From an uncultured Oscillospiraceae bacterium (lineage in GTDB: Bacteria > Bacillota > Clostridia > Oscillospirales > Oscillospiraceae): 61,790 bases of DNA. The stretch spans positions 1-61,790 of the forward strand of contig CANQTO010000013.1 of NCBI GenBank assembly GCA_947626785.1. The letters run 5' to 3'. Below are positions 41,922-50,570 of this stretch, in pieces. Made by a program: the position numbers and the translations under genes. The notes beneath the pieces were generated by a model that had not been told where the DNA came from, made no database searches, and saw nothing but the letters and a program-made list of their open reading frames with translations. Position 1 is the stretch's first letter. Every line of letters begins with the position of its first letter.

Positions 41922-42236
41922 TTATAAAACGGCAAACCCGATGACCAGTATGGCTGACAGGAAAATGCGTATAATGTGATGCGGTAGGTGAAGCTGCTGG
42001 CTTTTCACTCCGTTCATGATCGCCGCGGCACAAATTGCCGCACACCCAGGGAAAGCAAGGAGAAGATCCAATGGCTGTCCGGCCATATTGCAGATCACGG
42101 CTGCTATCAACAGCAGGGAGCCGGCGGTCATGATCAAAGCCGAAGGGGAGCTCTTTTCACTTTTTATTTGACTGATCGCCGCTATCAACGACAGGCCGCC
42201 AAAAAGAACGCTTATGAGACAGAGAAATACTTTCAT
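41922..42236 (-). CDS. Small membrane protein
   Basis: A 104-aa protein with about four hydrophobic segments (MKVFLCLISVLFGGLSLIAA, ALIMTAGSLLLIAAVIC, LLLAFPGCAAICAAAI, IIRIFLSAILVIGFAVL). No recognised family. The ATG at 42236 is favoured over one at 42293 because it begins the first helix. It is AT-richer than its neighbours and may be a recent acquisition. Confidence 0.55.
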   Translation of the reverse strand: MKVFLCLISVLFGGLSLIAAISQIKSEKSSPSALIMTAGSLLLIAAVICNMAGQPLDLLLAFPGCAAICAAAIMNGVKSQQLHLPHHIIRIFLSAILVIGFAVL

Positions 42237-42262
42237 ATGCCACTCCGATCTGCTTGGATAGC

Positions 42263-43630
42263 TTAGTTGACATTGAGTTTGGACAGGAAGCAAGCGGCTT
42301 CCACGTGGGCGGTCCTCGGGAACATGTCCAGCGCCGTGGCGGCGCGGAGCTCATAGCCCAGGGCGTTGAAGCGCAGGATGTCCCGGGCCAGGGTGGCGGG
42401 GTCGCAGGAGACGTAGACCAAGCGCTCCGGGGCCATGGCGGCGCAGGCGGCGACGGCCGCCGCGTCCATGCCCTTCCGGGGCGGGTCCACTACGATGACC
42501 TCCGGCCGCAGACCCCGGCGGGCCAGCTCCGCTGCCGCCTGGCCCGCGTCGGCGCAGAGAAATTCCGCGTTGTCGATGCCGTTGGCGGCGGCGTTTTTCC
42601 GGGCGTTCTCCACCGCCTGGGGGACGATCTCCGCCCCGATCACCCGGCCCGCCTGACGGGCCAGGCACAGGCTGATGGTCCCAGCGCCGCAGTACAGGTC
42701 CAAAGCCAGGCTGCCGGGGCCGCAGGCGGCGTAGTCCAGGGCCCGGCGGTAGAGCCGCTCCGCCTGGGGCGGGTTGATCTGGAAAAAGGACTGGGGCGCG
42801 ATCTCAAAGCGCAGGCCCAGCAGGAAATCCTGAATGGTGCTCTCGCCCCAGAGAGTGTAAAAGTCCCCGGCCAGGACCGTGTTGCCCCGGCTCTTGTTCA
42901 CGTTCAGGACGATGCCCGTCAGCTCCGGGCAGGCGGCGCGCAGGGCCTCCGTCAGGGCGGCGGTTTTGGAACCGAAGCCCCCGGCGGCCACCACGCAGAC
43001 CACCGCGCCGGGGCCGCTGACCGCCTGGCGGCAGAAGACCCGGCGGACCAGGCCCCGGCCGCTGGCCTCGTCATAGGCGGGCAGGCCGTTTTTTGCCATA
43101 AAATCCGTCACGGCGGCGGCTGCCCGGCAGCTGAGCTCGCTTTGGAGCAGGCAGCGGCGGACGGGGATCAGCTCGTGGCTCCGCTCCCGGTAGAAGCCGA
43201 AGGCGGGGGCGCCGTTTTGCTCCGCCACGGCGAAGACCGCCTTGTTCCGGTAGCCGAAGGCTGCTTCGCTGCCTAAGATCTCCTCCGCCCGGAGGCTCTG
43301 CCGGCCGATGCGGGCCAGGGCGGCGTTGAGCTTGTCCAGCTTGAAGCGCAGCTCCCCGGCGTAGCTCATGTGCAGCGTGTCGCAGCCGCCGCAGCGGCCG
43401 AAATGGGGGCAGGCGGGCTGGACACGCTCCGGGGACAGGCGCAGGGGCCGCTCCGGCCGGGCGTAGGCGGCGGAGGCCGTGACCTTCGTCAGCTTCAGCT
43501 CCCAGCGCTCCCCGGTCAGGGCCCGGGGCACGAAGACCGCCCGGCCGTCCAGCCGGCAGACGCCCAGGCCCTCGGAGCTGTAGCTCTCGATATCCGCGGT
43601 AAAGACGCGGTTTTTCACGAAATTTTCCAT
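42263..43630 (-). CDS. rlmD: 23S rRNA (uracil-5-)-methyltransferase, RlmD/TrmA family
   Basis: A 455-aa SAM-dependent RNA methyltransferase. A TRAM-like N-terminal domain (about 5-60) precedes the iron-sulfur Cys set CPHFGRCGGC, then SFFQINPPQAERLY, the SAM site LDLYCGAGTISL, IVVDPPRKGMD, and the catalytic Cys in YVSCDPATLARD. In Firmicutes these enzymes (RlmD or RlmCD) methylate uridines in 23S rRNA. The start codon choice (43630 or 43666) is uncertain because no strong ribosome site is seen. Confidence 0.9.
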   Translation of the reverse strand: MENFVKNRVFTADIESYSSEGLGVCRLDGRAVFVPRALTGERWELKLTKVTASAAYARPERPLRLSPERVQPACPHFGRCGGCDTLHMSYAGELRFKLDKLNAALARIGRQSLRAEEILGSEAAFGYRNKAVFAVAEQNGAPAFGFYRERSHELIPVRRCLLQSELSCRAAAAVTDFMAKNGLPAYDEASGRGLVRRVFCRQAVSGPGAVVCVVAAGGFGSKTAALTEALRAACPELTGIVLNVNKSRGNTVLAGDFYTLWGESTIQDFLLGLRFEIAPQSFFQINPPQAERLYRRALDYAACGPGSLALDLYCGAGTISLCLARQAGRVIGAEIVPQAVENARKNAAANGIDNAEFLCADAGQAAAELARRGLRPEVIVVDPPRKGMDAAAVAACAAMAPERLVYVSCDPATLARDILRFNALGYELRAATALDMFPRTAHVEAACFLSKLNVN

Positions 43631-43741
43631 ATTGATGATTTTAACACATAGAAGGGGACATGGCAAACTTTTTCATTATAATCTCCAGAGCCCGGCAGAT
43701 AATACGTTTGTCCGAAATCAATGAGGAGGATCAAATCGAAA

Positions 43742-44077
43742 ATGAAGAAAACACTCGCATTTGTTATGACCCTGGCGCTGCTGTGCTCTCTGCTGGCCGG
43801 CTGCGGCAGCGAGCGCGCGGATAACGGCGTCACGGTCCCCTCCGGCTCCCCGATCATCGACCCCTCCATGGCTCCCCAGCCGGAGGACGGCATCGTGGAG
43901 GACCAGGACGGGTTCATCGAGGATGAGGACGGCCGGACGGCCGGCGACACCACCGGCAAGACCGCCGGAGACGTGGCCGGAGACCTGACCGGCGACGACG
44001 CCGGCATCATCGGCAGCAACGGTAGCACCGGCACCGCCTCCGCCAGCCCCACGCCATCGGCCGATACCCAGCGCTGA
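43742..44077 (+). CDS. Small acidic lipoprotein
   Basis: A 111-aa lipoprotein: signal peptide MKKTLAFVMTLALLCSLLAGC with lipidated Cys at 21, then a low-complexity chain rich in Asp, Gly, Thr and Ser (EDQDGFIEDEDGRT, TAGDTTGKTAGDVAGDLTGDD) without a globular domain. It is likely a surface-attached, disordered protein. GAGGAGG lies 12 bases before the ATG. It is followed by a terminator, so it is transcribed alone. Confidence 0.75.
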   Translation: MKKTLAFVMTLALLCSLLAGCGSERADNGVTVPSGSPIIDPSMAPQPEDGIVEDQDGFIEDEDGRTAGDTTGKTAGDVAGDLTGDDAGIIGSNGSTGTASASPTPSADTQR

Positions 44078-44083
44078 GGTCCG

Positions 44084-44114
44084 AACTGCGCACCCGCTTC
44101 CGGGTGCGCAGTTT
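44084..44114 (+). terminator. Terminator after the acidic lipoprotein
   Basis: AACTGCGCACCCG / CGGGTGCGCAGTT with a 4-nt loop, followed by TTGCTAC. The T-tail is weak. Confidence 0.7.
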
Positions 44115-44206
44115 GCTACATAAAAGGAAAAACAGACTTGCATTATAGGGAAAATGGGTTTATGATAGGGGAAATCAGGGGAAAATCGAAGGAGGCTGAA
44201 GCTATT

Positions 44207-44749
44207 ATGAGCATGATCCCTACCCCGGAACAGGCCGAGGAGCTTGTCAAGCGCTATAACAAGGATGCCTTTCATATCCAGCACGCGGAGACCGTCTCTA
44301 AGGTGATGGGCGAGTTTGCCAAGGAGTACGACCCGGAGCGGGTGGACTTCTGGCGGACCGTCGGCATGCTGCACGATATCGACTTTGAACAGTGGCCCGA
44401 GCAGCACTGCGTCAAGGCCCGGGAGCTGCTGCGGGAGCTGGACATCGACGAGGAGGTCGTCCACGCGGTCATCTGCCACGGCTACGGCATCTGCATCGAC
44501 GTGGCCCCGGAGAAGTATATGGAGAAGGTCCTCTTCGCCGTGGACGAGCTCACCGGGCTCATCGGCGCGGTGGCCCTGATGCGGCCCACCGGCATCTCCG
44601 ATATGGAGCCCAAGTCCGTGATGAAAAAGTTCAAGGACAAGAAGTTCGCCGCCGGCTGCTCCCGGGACGTGATCCGCCAGGGGGCGGAGATGCTGGACAT
44701 GGAGCTCAATGAGTTGGTGGGCAAGACCATCAACGCCATGCGGGCCTGA
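44207..44749 (+). CDS. HD-domain hydrolase-like protein
   Basis: A 180-aa HD-superfamily protein, HDIG-like: FHIQHAETVSKVMGEFAKEY, then the HD pair in GMLHDIDFEQWPEQH and a further metal His in AVICHGYG. It probably hydrolyses a phosphate ester or nucleotide; the substrate is unknown. The start at 44207 follows AAGGAGG; an in-frame ATG at 44138 is less likely. The stop and the next start overlap (TGATG), coupling it to the phosphopantetheinyl transferase. Confidence 0.85.
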   Translation: MSMIPTPEQAEELVKRYNKDAFHIQHAETVSKVMGEFAKEYDPERVDFWRTVGMLHDIDFEQWPEQHCVKARELLRELDIDEEVVHAVICHGYGICIDVAPEKYMEKVLFAVDELTGLIGAVALMRPTGISDMEPKSVMKKFKDKKFAAGCSRDVIRQGAEMLDMELNELVGKTINAMRA

Positions 44750-45366
44750 TGCTGCGCGTTACGTTTGCGGATATCGGCGCTCTGGAGCTTCAGAGCGCCC
44801 TTTTTAAGCTCTCGGCCTACCGGCGGGAGCGGCTGGAGCAGGTCCGGACAGAGCTGGGAAAAAAGCAGGGGGCCGGGGCGGAGCTGCTGCTCTGCCGGGC
44901 CCTGGAGGAGCTGGGCCTTAAGACGCCGCCGGACATCGTGACGGACGAAAACGGCAAGCCCCGCCTCCGGGGCGGGGAGCTCTTTTTCAGCCTATCCCAC
45001 TCCGGGCCCTGGGCCCTCTGCGCCGTCTCCGACCGGGAAGTAGGGGCGGATATCCAGGAGAGAAAGCCCTGCAACGAACGGCTGGCCCGGCGTTTCTTCG
45101 CCCCGGACGAGCTGGAGTTAGTCCTCTCCGATTCGGACCGGGGCCGGGCCTTTACGGAAATCTGGGTCCAAAAGGAGAGCTACATCAAGGCCCTTGGCCT
45201 GGGCCTGAAGCTGCCCCTGGAGAGCTTTTCCGTCCTCTCCCTCCCGGAACCCTGGGGGCTCTGGAGCCGGACAGAGCCGGGCTTTTGCGCCGCCGTCTGT
45301 GCGGCAGGGCCGGAAAAACCGGAGTTTTTCCGGGAAACAGAGGCAAGTCGCCTGACATTCGGTTGA
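44749..45366 (+). CDS. 4'-phosphopantetheinyl transferase
   Basis: A 205-aa Sfp/AcpT-type enzyme that attaches the phosphopantetheine arm of CoA to carrier proteins. Visible: GKPRLRGGELFFSLSHSGPWALCAVSDREVGADIQ (the SLSHS...GVDIE-type motif) and FTEIWVQKESYIKALGLGL (the W-x-x-KE-x-x-K motif). It overlaps the HD gene by 1 bp. No polyketide or peptide synthase is nearby, so it may serve fatty acid synthesis or a distant cluster. Confidence 0.88.
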   Translation: MLRVTFADIGALELQSALFKLSAYRRERLEQVRTELGKKQGAGAELLLCRALEELGLKTPPDIVTDENGKPRLRGGELFFSLSHSGPWALCAVSDREVGADIQERKPCNERLARRFFAPDELELVLSDSDRGRAFTEIWVQKESYIKALGLGLKLPLESFSVLSLPEPWGLWSRTEPGFCAAVCAAGPEKPEFFRETEASRLTFG

Positions 45367-45410
45367 CTTTTCGGCCCCCATTCCCGTACACTGGCCCTGA
45401 GGTGATCCGT

Positions 45411-46184
45411 ATGAACAAAGAGAACACCGGGCGGCTCATCGCCCAGGCCCGGAAGGAGCGGGGCCTGACCCAGCAGCAGCTGGCGGAGAAGCTGCACATC
45501 ACCGCCAAGGCCGTCAGCAAGTGGGAGACGGGCGTCAGCATCCCCGACGTGGGGCTGCTGATCCCCCTGGCGGAGGAGCTGGGCCTGAGTGTGACGGAGC
45601 TGCTGGAGGGGCGGCGGGCGGCCGCGCCCGAGGACCGGACGCCGGAACAGGTGGAGGACATCGTCAAGTCCGCCCTGGCCTATTCTGAGCAGTCCCCGGA
45701 GGCGGAGCGGAAGCGGCGGAAAAAGCGGGCCCTGGTCTACGGCCTCTGCGTGGCCGCCGCTGCCCTGGAACTGGGGGGTCTCTGGCTGCTGGAGGCCCGG
45801 ACCGGCCTGGGCCTTTTGGCCCGGCTCCTGAGCTCCATCGGGGTCCTGGAGCTGCTGAGCCTGCTCTTCGGGGCCTATCTGATGCTGCTGATCCCGGAGC
45901 GCCTGCCCGGGTACTATGACGAGAATGAGATCAGCGCCGTGTCCTTCGGGGCCTTTCGCATGAATATGGCGGGCATACGCTTCAACAACCGGAACTGGCC
46001 CCACATCCTCCGGGCCCTGCGGGTCTGGTGCGTGCTGGCGGCGGTACTGAGCCTGCCGCTGGGCGCCGCCTGGGCGGCCTTCTTCCCGGCGGCCTATGGG
46101 CGCTGGGGCTGGATCGCACTGCTCCTGCTGTTTTTGGGCGGACTGTTCGTCCCGGTGTATGTGGTGGGGAAAAAGTATCAATAG
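45411..46184 (+). CDS. HTH-XRE regulator fused to membrane domain
   Basis: A 257-aa protein. The helix-turn-helix (about 5-62: IAQARKERGLTQQQLAEKLHITAKAVSKWETGVSIPDVGLLIPLA) is of the cro/C1 type. A linker rich in Glu/Arg leads to about four transmembrane helices (about 105-250). The first hydrophobic block and the YYDENEISAVSFGAFRMNMAGIRFNNRNWPHI loop match SdpI-related regulators seen in Firmicutes. It is likely a membrane-bound repressor that responds to an envelope signal. The ribosome site is GAGGTGAT. Confidence 0.8.
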   Translation: MNKENTGRLIAQARKERGLTQQQLAEKLHITAKAVSKWETGVSIPDVGLLIPLAEELGLSVTELLEGRRAAAPEDRTPEQVEDIVKSALAYSEQSPEAERKRRKKRALVYGLCVAAAALELGGLWLLEARTGLGLLARLLSSIGVLELLSLLFGAYLMLLIPERLPGYYDENEISAVSFGAFRMNMAGIRFNNRNWPHILRALRVWCVLAAVLSLPLGAAWAAFFPAAYGRWGWIALLLLFLGGLFVPVYVVGKKYQ

Positions 46185-46207
46185 TCGTATTTTTTGCAAT
46201 TTTGCTC

Positions 46208-46236
46208 TTGACAGAAAGGGCCGGAGCGGATATAGT
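46208..46236 (+). promoter_or_regulatory. Promoter of the aromatic amino acid operon
   Basis: Consensus TTGACA (46208-46213), 17-bp spacer, TATAGT (46231-46236). The leader peptide starts 30 bp later. Confidence 0.8.
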
Positions 46237-46265
46237 AACTATAGCTTGATTTTAGGAGCGCTGTT

Positions 46266-46322
46266 ATGAAAAAGTTCGTCTTTGCCGCCTATTACTACTA
46301 CTTTACTGACGCTGTGAGGTAA
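46266..46322 (+). CDS. Leader peptide of an attenuator (Tyr/Phe-rich)
   Basis: An 18-aa peptide MKKFVFAAYYYYFTDAVR with AGGAG seven bases before the ATG. Four Tyr in a row followed by Phe, plus two earlier Phe, make its translation sensitive to charged tRNA-Tyr and tRNA-Phe. It lies between the promoter and a terminator hairpin ahead of the DAHP synthase gene, the classical arrangement for ribosome-mediated attenuation. Confidence 0.85.
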   Translation: MKKFVFAAYYYYFTDAVR

Positions 46323-46364
46323 GGGTAATTTGTGGCGCAAAGAACGGCTCAGACAAACGCTTTC

Positions 46365-46402
46365 AATGCTGCACAGGTTATCCTGTGCGGCATTTAGTTT
46401 TT
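46365..46402 (+). terminator. Attenuator terminator upstream of aroF
   Basis: AATGCTGCACAGG / CCTGTGCGGCATT with a 4-nt loop and a T-rich tail (TTTAGTTTTT overlap). A competing antiterminator may form between TGTGGCGCA (46331-46339) and TGCTGCACA (46367-46375), with a 2-nt mismatch. Stalling in the Tyr run would favour it. Confidence 0.8.
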
Positions 46403-46418
46403 ATGGGAGGAAAATAAT

Positions 46419-47420
46419 ATGATCGTCGTTCTCAAGCACGGAGTACCCCAGGAGAAGAAGGAGCAGCTGATCGCCTGGCTGCAAAATCTGGGGCTGCGCA
46501 TCCACGTATCGGACGGGGAGTTCCAGACGGTGCTGGGCCTCATCGGGGACACCAGCCAGGTGGATATGGATCTGGTCGCCAGCCTGGAGATCGTCAGCGC
46601 GGTGAAGCGGGTCTCGGAGCCCTTCAAGTGCTGCAACCGGAAGTTCCACCCGGAGGACATGGTGGTGGACGTGGCCGGCGTCAAGATCGGCGGCGGCAAC
46701 TTCGTCATGATCGCCGGGCCCTGCTCGGTGGAGAATGAGGACCAGATCCTCACTGTGGCTAAGGCCGTCAAGGCCGCCGGGGCCCAGATGCTCCGGGGCG
46801 GCGCCTTCAAGCCCCGCACCTCCCCCTATGACTTCCCCGGCCTGAAAGCCCCCGGCCTGGAGCTGTTGAAGCTGGCCCGGAAGGAGACCGGCCTGCCCTT
46901 CGTGACGGAGATCATGAACATCCAGGACCTGCCCCTCTTTGAGGACGTGGATATGCTCCAGGTGGGGGCCCGGAATATGCAGAACTTCGACCTGCTGCGG
47001 GAGCTGGGCAAGATCAACAAGCCCATCCTGCTGAAGCGGGGCCTGGCAAACACCCTCAAGGAGCTGCTGATGAGCGCCGAGTACATCATGGCCAGCGGCA
47101 ACGAGCAGGTGGTCCTCTGCGAGCGGGGCATCCGCACCTTCAGCGACTACACCCGCAACACCCTGGACATCTCCGCCGTGCCCATGCTCCACGAGCTGAC
47201 CCATCTGCCGGTGCTCGTGGACCCCAGCCACTCCACCGGCATCGCCCGGCTGGTGCCCTCCATGTCTCTGGCCGGGGCCGCCTGCGGGGCCGACGGCCTC
47301 ATCATCGAGGTCCACAACGACCCCATCCACGCCCTGTGCGACGGGGCCCAGTCTCTGCGGCCTGAGGAGTACGCGGAGCTGGCCCGGAAGGTCCGGGCCG
47401 TGCGGGAGGCTATCGCCTGA
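46419..47420 (+). CDS. aroF: 3-deoxy-7-phosphoheptulonate synthase (DAHP synthase, type I-beta)
   Basis: A 333-aa enzyme that joins PEP and erythrose 4-phosphate, the first step of the shikimate pathway. A ferredoxin-like N-terminal regulatory domain (1-70, MIVVLKHGVPQEKKEQLIAW) marks the I-beta type. The barrel has GPCSVENEDQ, FKPRTSPYDFPG, EIMNIQDLPL, KRGLANTLKELL, CERGIRTF and DPSHSTG. The N-terminal domain may give feedback control by aromatic products. It heads the operon and overlaps tyrA by 1 bp (TGATG). Confidence 0.95.
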   Translation: MIVVLKHGVPQEKKEQLIAWLQNLGLRIHVSDGEFQTVLGLIGDTSQVDMDLVASLEIVSAVKRVSEPFKCCNRKFHPEDMVVDVAGVKIGGGNFVMIAGPCSVENEDQILTVAKAVKAAGAQMLRGGAFKPRTSPYDFPGLKAPGLELLKLARKETGLPFVTEIMNIQDLPLFEDVDMLQVGARNMQNFDLLRELGKINKPILLKRGLANTLKELLMSAEYIMASGNEQVVLCERGIRTFSDYTRNTLDISAVPMLHELTHLPVLVDPSHSTGIARLVPSMSLAGAACGADGLIIEVHNDPIHALCDGAQSLRPEEYAELARKVRAVREAIA

Positions 47421-48259
47421 TGGAAGAGAGAACGATCGGCCTGGCGGGCCTGGGGCTCATCGGAGGCTCCTTCGCCAAGGCCTACCACGAAAAGGGCTGG
47501 CGGGTGCTGGCCTGGAACCGGAGCCGCTCGGTGCTGGATTTCGCCATGATGAGCGGCGCGGTGGAAGGGGAGCTGACGGAGGAGAACATCGGCGGCTGCG
47601 ACCTGGTGCTGGTGTGCCTCTATCCCCAGGCGGCTATCGACTTTTTGGAGCGGATGGGGCCCCATATTGGAAAAAAGCCCCTGGTCATCGACTGCTGCGG
47701 GACCAAGCGGGTGGTCTGCGCCGCCTGCTTCCCCCTGGCGGAGAAGGACGGCTTTACCTATCTGGGCGGGCACCCCATGGCGGGGACCCAGTATTCCGGC
47801 TTCAAATACGCCCGGGCCAATCTGTACAAGGGCGCGCCCATGGTGATCGTGCCCCCGGTGTTCGACGATATCCAGCTTCTGGGCCGGGTCAAGGAATTAC
47901 TCGCCCCGGCGGAGTTTGGGCGCTTTTCCGTCACCACCGCCGAGAAGCACGACGAGATGATCGCCTTCACCTCCCAGCTGGCCCACGTGGTGTCCAACGC
48001 CTACATCAAGAGCCCCACGGCCCTGGCCCACAAGGGCTTCTCCGCCGGGAGCTATAAGGATATGACCCGGGTGGCCTGGCTCAACCCCCAGATGTGGGCG
48101 GAGCTGTTTCTGGAGAACCGGGATTTTCTGGAGAAGGAGCTGGACATGCTCATTGAGAGCCTGCTCCAGTATAAGGCCGCCATGGAGGCGGAGGACCTGC
48201 CCACGCTGGTGCGGCTGCTGGACGAGGGCAAGAGGAGAAAGGAAGAGGTGGACGGTTGA
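47420..48259 (+). CDS. tyrA: Prephenate dehydrogenase
   Basis: A 279-aa NAD(P)-dependent enzyme of tyrosine synthesis: GLAGLGLIGGSFAKAYHEKGW is the Rossmann start, with CYPQAAIDF-like, HPMAGTQYSGF (the substrate His) and SQLAHVVSNAYI. No ACT domain is fused, so feedback control, if any, is not through one. The stop overlaps the TTG start of aroB. Confidence 0.93.
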   Translation: MEERTIGLAGLGLIGGSFAKAYHEKGWRVLAWNRSRSVLDFAMMSGAVEGELTEENIGGCDLVLVCLYPQAAIDFLERMGPHIGKKPLVIDCCGTKRVVCAACFPLAEKDGFTYLGGHPMAGTQYSGFKYARANLYKGAPMVIVPPVFDDIQLLGRVKELLAPAEFGRFSVTTAEKHDEMIAFTSQLAHVVSNAYIKSPTALAHKGFSAGSYKDMTRVAWLNPQMWAELFLENRDFLEKELDMLIESLLQYKAAMEAEDLPTLVRLLDEGKRRKEEVDG

Positions 48260-49314
48260 CAGCGGTGGATGTTTCCGCCTCCCGGGACTATCAGGTCCTG
48301 GTGGGCGCGGGCCTGCTGGATCAGGCGGGCGAGCGGGTCCGGGCCGTGACGAAGGCCCAGACCGCGGTGATCGTGGCCGGAGACCGGGTGGCTCCTCTCT
48401 ACGGGGAACGGGCGGCCGCCTCCCTGAGCGCCGCGGGCTTCCGGGTGCTGCGCCACACGATCCCCCACGGGGAGGGCTCCAAGAGCCTGGCCGGGTACGG
48501 GGAGCTGCTGGGTTTCCTGGCGGAGAACCGGGTCAACCGGGGGGACGTGCTGATCGCCCTGGGCGGCGGCGTCACCGGGGACCTGACCGGCTTTGCCGCC
48601 TCCACCTATCAGCGGGGCATGGACTTTGTCCAGATCCCCACCACGCTTTTAGCGGCGGTGGACTCCTCCGTGGGCGGCAAGACGGCTATCGACCTGCCCA
48701 CGGGCAAGAACCAGGTGGGCAGCTTTTACCAGCCCGCCCTGGTCCTCTGCGACCCGGAGACTTTGAACACCCTGCCGGAGGAGGAGTTCCGCTGCGGCTG
48801 CGCTGAGGTCATCAAGTACGGCGTCCTGGGCAACGCTCCCTTCTTTAACGAGCTGGCGAAGACGCCCATCCGGGAGCAGATCGAGCACGTGATCACCACC
48901 TGCGTGGGCATGAAGCGGGACATCGTGGGCCAGGACGAATTCGACCGGGGCCTGCGGCAGATGCTGAACCTGGGCCACTCGGTGGGCCACGCGGTGGAGG
49001 CCTGCAGCGGCTTTACCGTGCTGCACGGGCAGGCCGTGGCCATCGGCATGGCCGTCGTCACCCGGGCGGCTTATGAGCAGGGCCTGTGCTTCCGGAACAC
49101 CCTAGAGGCCCTGCTGGATATTCTGGATAAGTACGGTTTGCCCACGGAGACGGACTTCTCTCTGGAGGAGCTGGCCGCCGCCATGCTGGCGGACAAGAAG
49201 CTCTCCGGCGGGGTGCTGCGGCTGATCGTGCCCCGGGAGATCGGGCGCTGCGAGATCATGCCCGTGCCCGCGGGGGAGATCAAAGCCTGGCTCCGAGCGG
49301 GGGGACTGCGATGA
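48256..49314 (+). CDS. aroB: 3-dehydroquinate synthase
   Basis: A 352-aa NAD- and metal-dependent cyclase: GDVLIALGGGVTGDLTGFAASTYQRGMDFVQIPTTLLA is the cofactor region, DSSVGGKTAIDLPTGKN the substrate loop, and LNLGHSVGHAVE the metal His motif. The start is an unusual TTG at 48256 that overlaps the tyrA stop by 4 bp. It ends with an ATGA overlap into aroA. Confidence 0.95.
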   Translation: MTAVDVSASRDYQVLVGAGLLDQAGERVRAVTKAQTAVIVAGDRVAPLYGERAAASLSAAGFRVLRHTIPHGEGSKSLAGYGELLGFLAENRVNRGDVLIALGGGVTGDLTGFAASTYQRGMDFVQIPTTLLAAVDSSVGGKTAIDLPTGKNQVGSFYQPALVLCDPETLNTLPEEEFRCGCAEVIKYGVLGNAPFFNELAKTPIREQIEHVITTCVGMKRDIVGQDEFDRGLRQMLNLGHSVGHAVEACSGFTVLHGQAVAIGMAVVTRAAYEQGLCFRNTLEALLDILDKYGLPTETDFSLEELAAAMLADKKLSGGVLRLIVPREIGRCEIMPVPAGEIKAWLRAGGLR

Positions 49315-50570
49315 ACATGACCATTCGGCCGGGCCAGCGCTCCGGCGCGGTGAGGGTCCCGGCCTCCAAATCCCAGGCCCACCGGCTTTTGATCTGCACG
49401 GCCCTGGGGGAGCGGGAGCTCTGCCTCTCCTGCGACGGGATATCAAAAGATATCGCCGCCACCATGGCCTGCCTGAACGCCCTGGGGGCGGAGATCCGGG
49501 AGACGGCCCCCGGCCAGCTGCGGGTGCGGCCCATCCGGGAGCGGCCCAAGGGGCTCCGGCGTCTGCCCTGCGGCGAGAGCGGCTCCACTCTGCGCTTTCT
49601 CCTGCCTGTGGCGGGGGCTCTGGGCGCGGAGGCGGACTTCCTGCTGGAGGGGCGGCTGCCCCAGCGGCCCCTGGCCCCTCTGGACGGGGAGCTGCGCCGC
49701 CAGGGCATGGAGCTGCGCCTGGAGGGCGCGGTGCTCCACGTGAGCGGCCAGCTCCAAAGCGGCGCTTACCGCCTGCCGGGGAACGTGTCCTCCCAGTATA
49801 TCTCCGGGCTGCTGATGGCCCTGCCCCTGCTGAAGGGGGACAGCGCCCTCTCCGTCACGGGCAAGGTGGAGTCCGCCGGGTATATCGCCATGACCGAGGC
49901 GGCCCTAGCCCTGTCGGAGATCGAGCTGAACAAACAAGATTGGAACTATACGATCCCGGGCGGCCAGCGCCCCCGGCTGCCGGAAGAGCTCCGGGTGGAG
50001 GGGGACTGGTCCAACGCCGCTTTCTTCCTGTGCATGGGCGCTCTGTCCGAGAAGGGCGTGACGGTGTCCGGCCTGTCGGCAGCCTCCCTCCAGGGGGACC
50101 GGGCGGTGCTGGACATCCTGCGGACCCTGGGCGCCCAGGTGCGGGAGACGCCTGAGGGCGTCTTTGTCCGCCGCGGCGCCCTCCGGGGCTGCCTGATCGA
50201 CGCAGCGCCCATCCCGGACCTGATCCCGGTGCTGAGCGTGGTGGCCGCGGCGGCGAAGGGGGAGACCCGGATCGTCAACGCCGGGCGGCTCCGGCTGAAG
50301 GAGTCCGACCGGCTGGAGAGCACCGCCCGGCTGCTGAAGAGTTTGGGCGGCCAGGCGGAAGAACTGCCCGAGGGACTGCTCATCCGGGGCCGGGAGGCCC
50401 TGGAGGGCGGCACCGTAGACGCCTGCGGGGACCACCGGATCGCCATGTCGGCGGCGGCGGCCGCCTGCGCCGGCCGGGGGGAAGTCACCGTCCTGGGCAG
50501 CGAGTGCGTGCAGAAGTCCTACCCCCGCTTTTGGGAGGACTATGAGAGACTGGAGGTGAGGGCCCGGTGA
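49311..50570 (+). CDS. aroA: 3-phosphoshikimate 1-carboxyvinyltransferase (EPSP synthase)
   Basis: A 419-aa two-domain inverse alpha/beta barrel: SKSQAHRLLI, GESGSTLRFLLPVAGAL, GNVSSQYISGLLMALPLL, RLKESDRLES and CGDHRIAMSAAAAAC. The glyphosate-site segment reads L-P-C-G-E-S-G-S rather than the N-A-G-T-A-M form of class I, so it is a class II-like variant. It overlaps aroB and aroC by 4 bp on each side, an efficient translational coupling. Confidence 0.94.
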   Translation: MNMTIRPGQRSGAVRVPASKSQAHRLLICTALGERELCLSCDGISKDIAATMACLNALGAEIRETAPGQLRVRPIRERPKGLRRLPCGESGSTLRFLLPVAGALGAEADFLLEGRLPQRPLAPLDGELRRQGMELRLEGAVLHVSGQLQSGAYRLPGNVSSQYISGLLMALPLLKGDSALSVTGKVESAGYIAMTEAALALSEIELNKQDWNYTIPGGQRPRLPEELRVEGDWSNAAFFLCMGALSEKGVTVSGLSAASLQGDRAVLDILRTLGAQVRETPEGVFVRRGALRGCLIDAAPIPDLIPVLSVVAAAAKGETRIVNAGRLRLKESDRLESTARLLKSLGGQAEELPEGLLIRGREALEGGTVDACGDHRIAMSAAAAACAGRGEVTVLGSECVQKSYPRFWEDYERLEVRAR

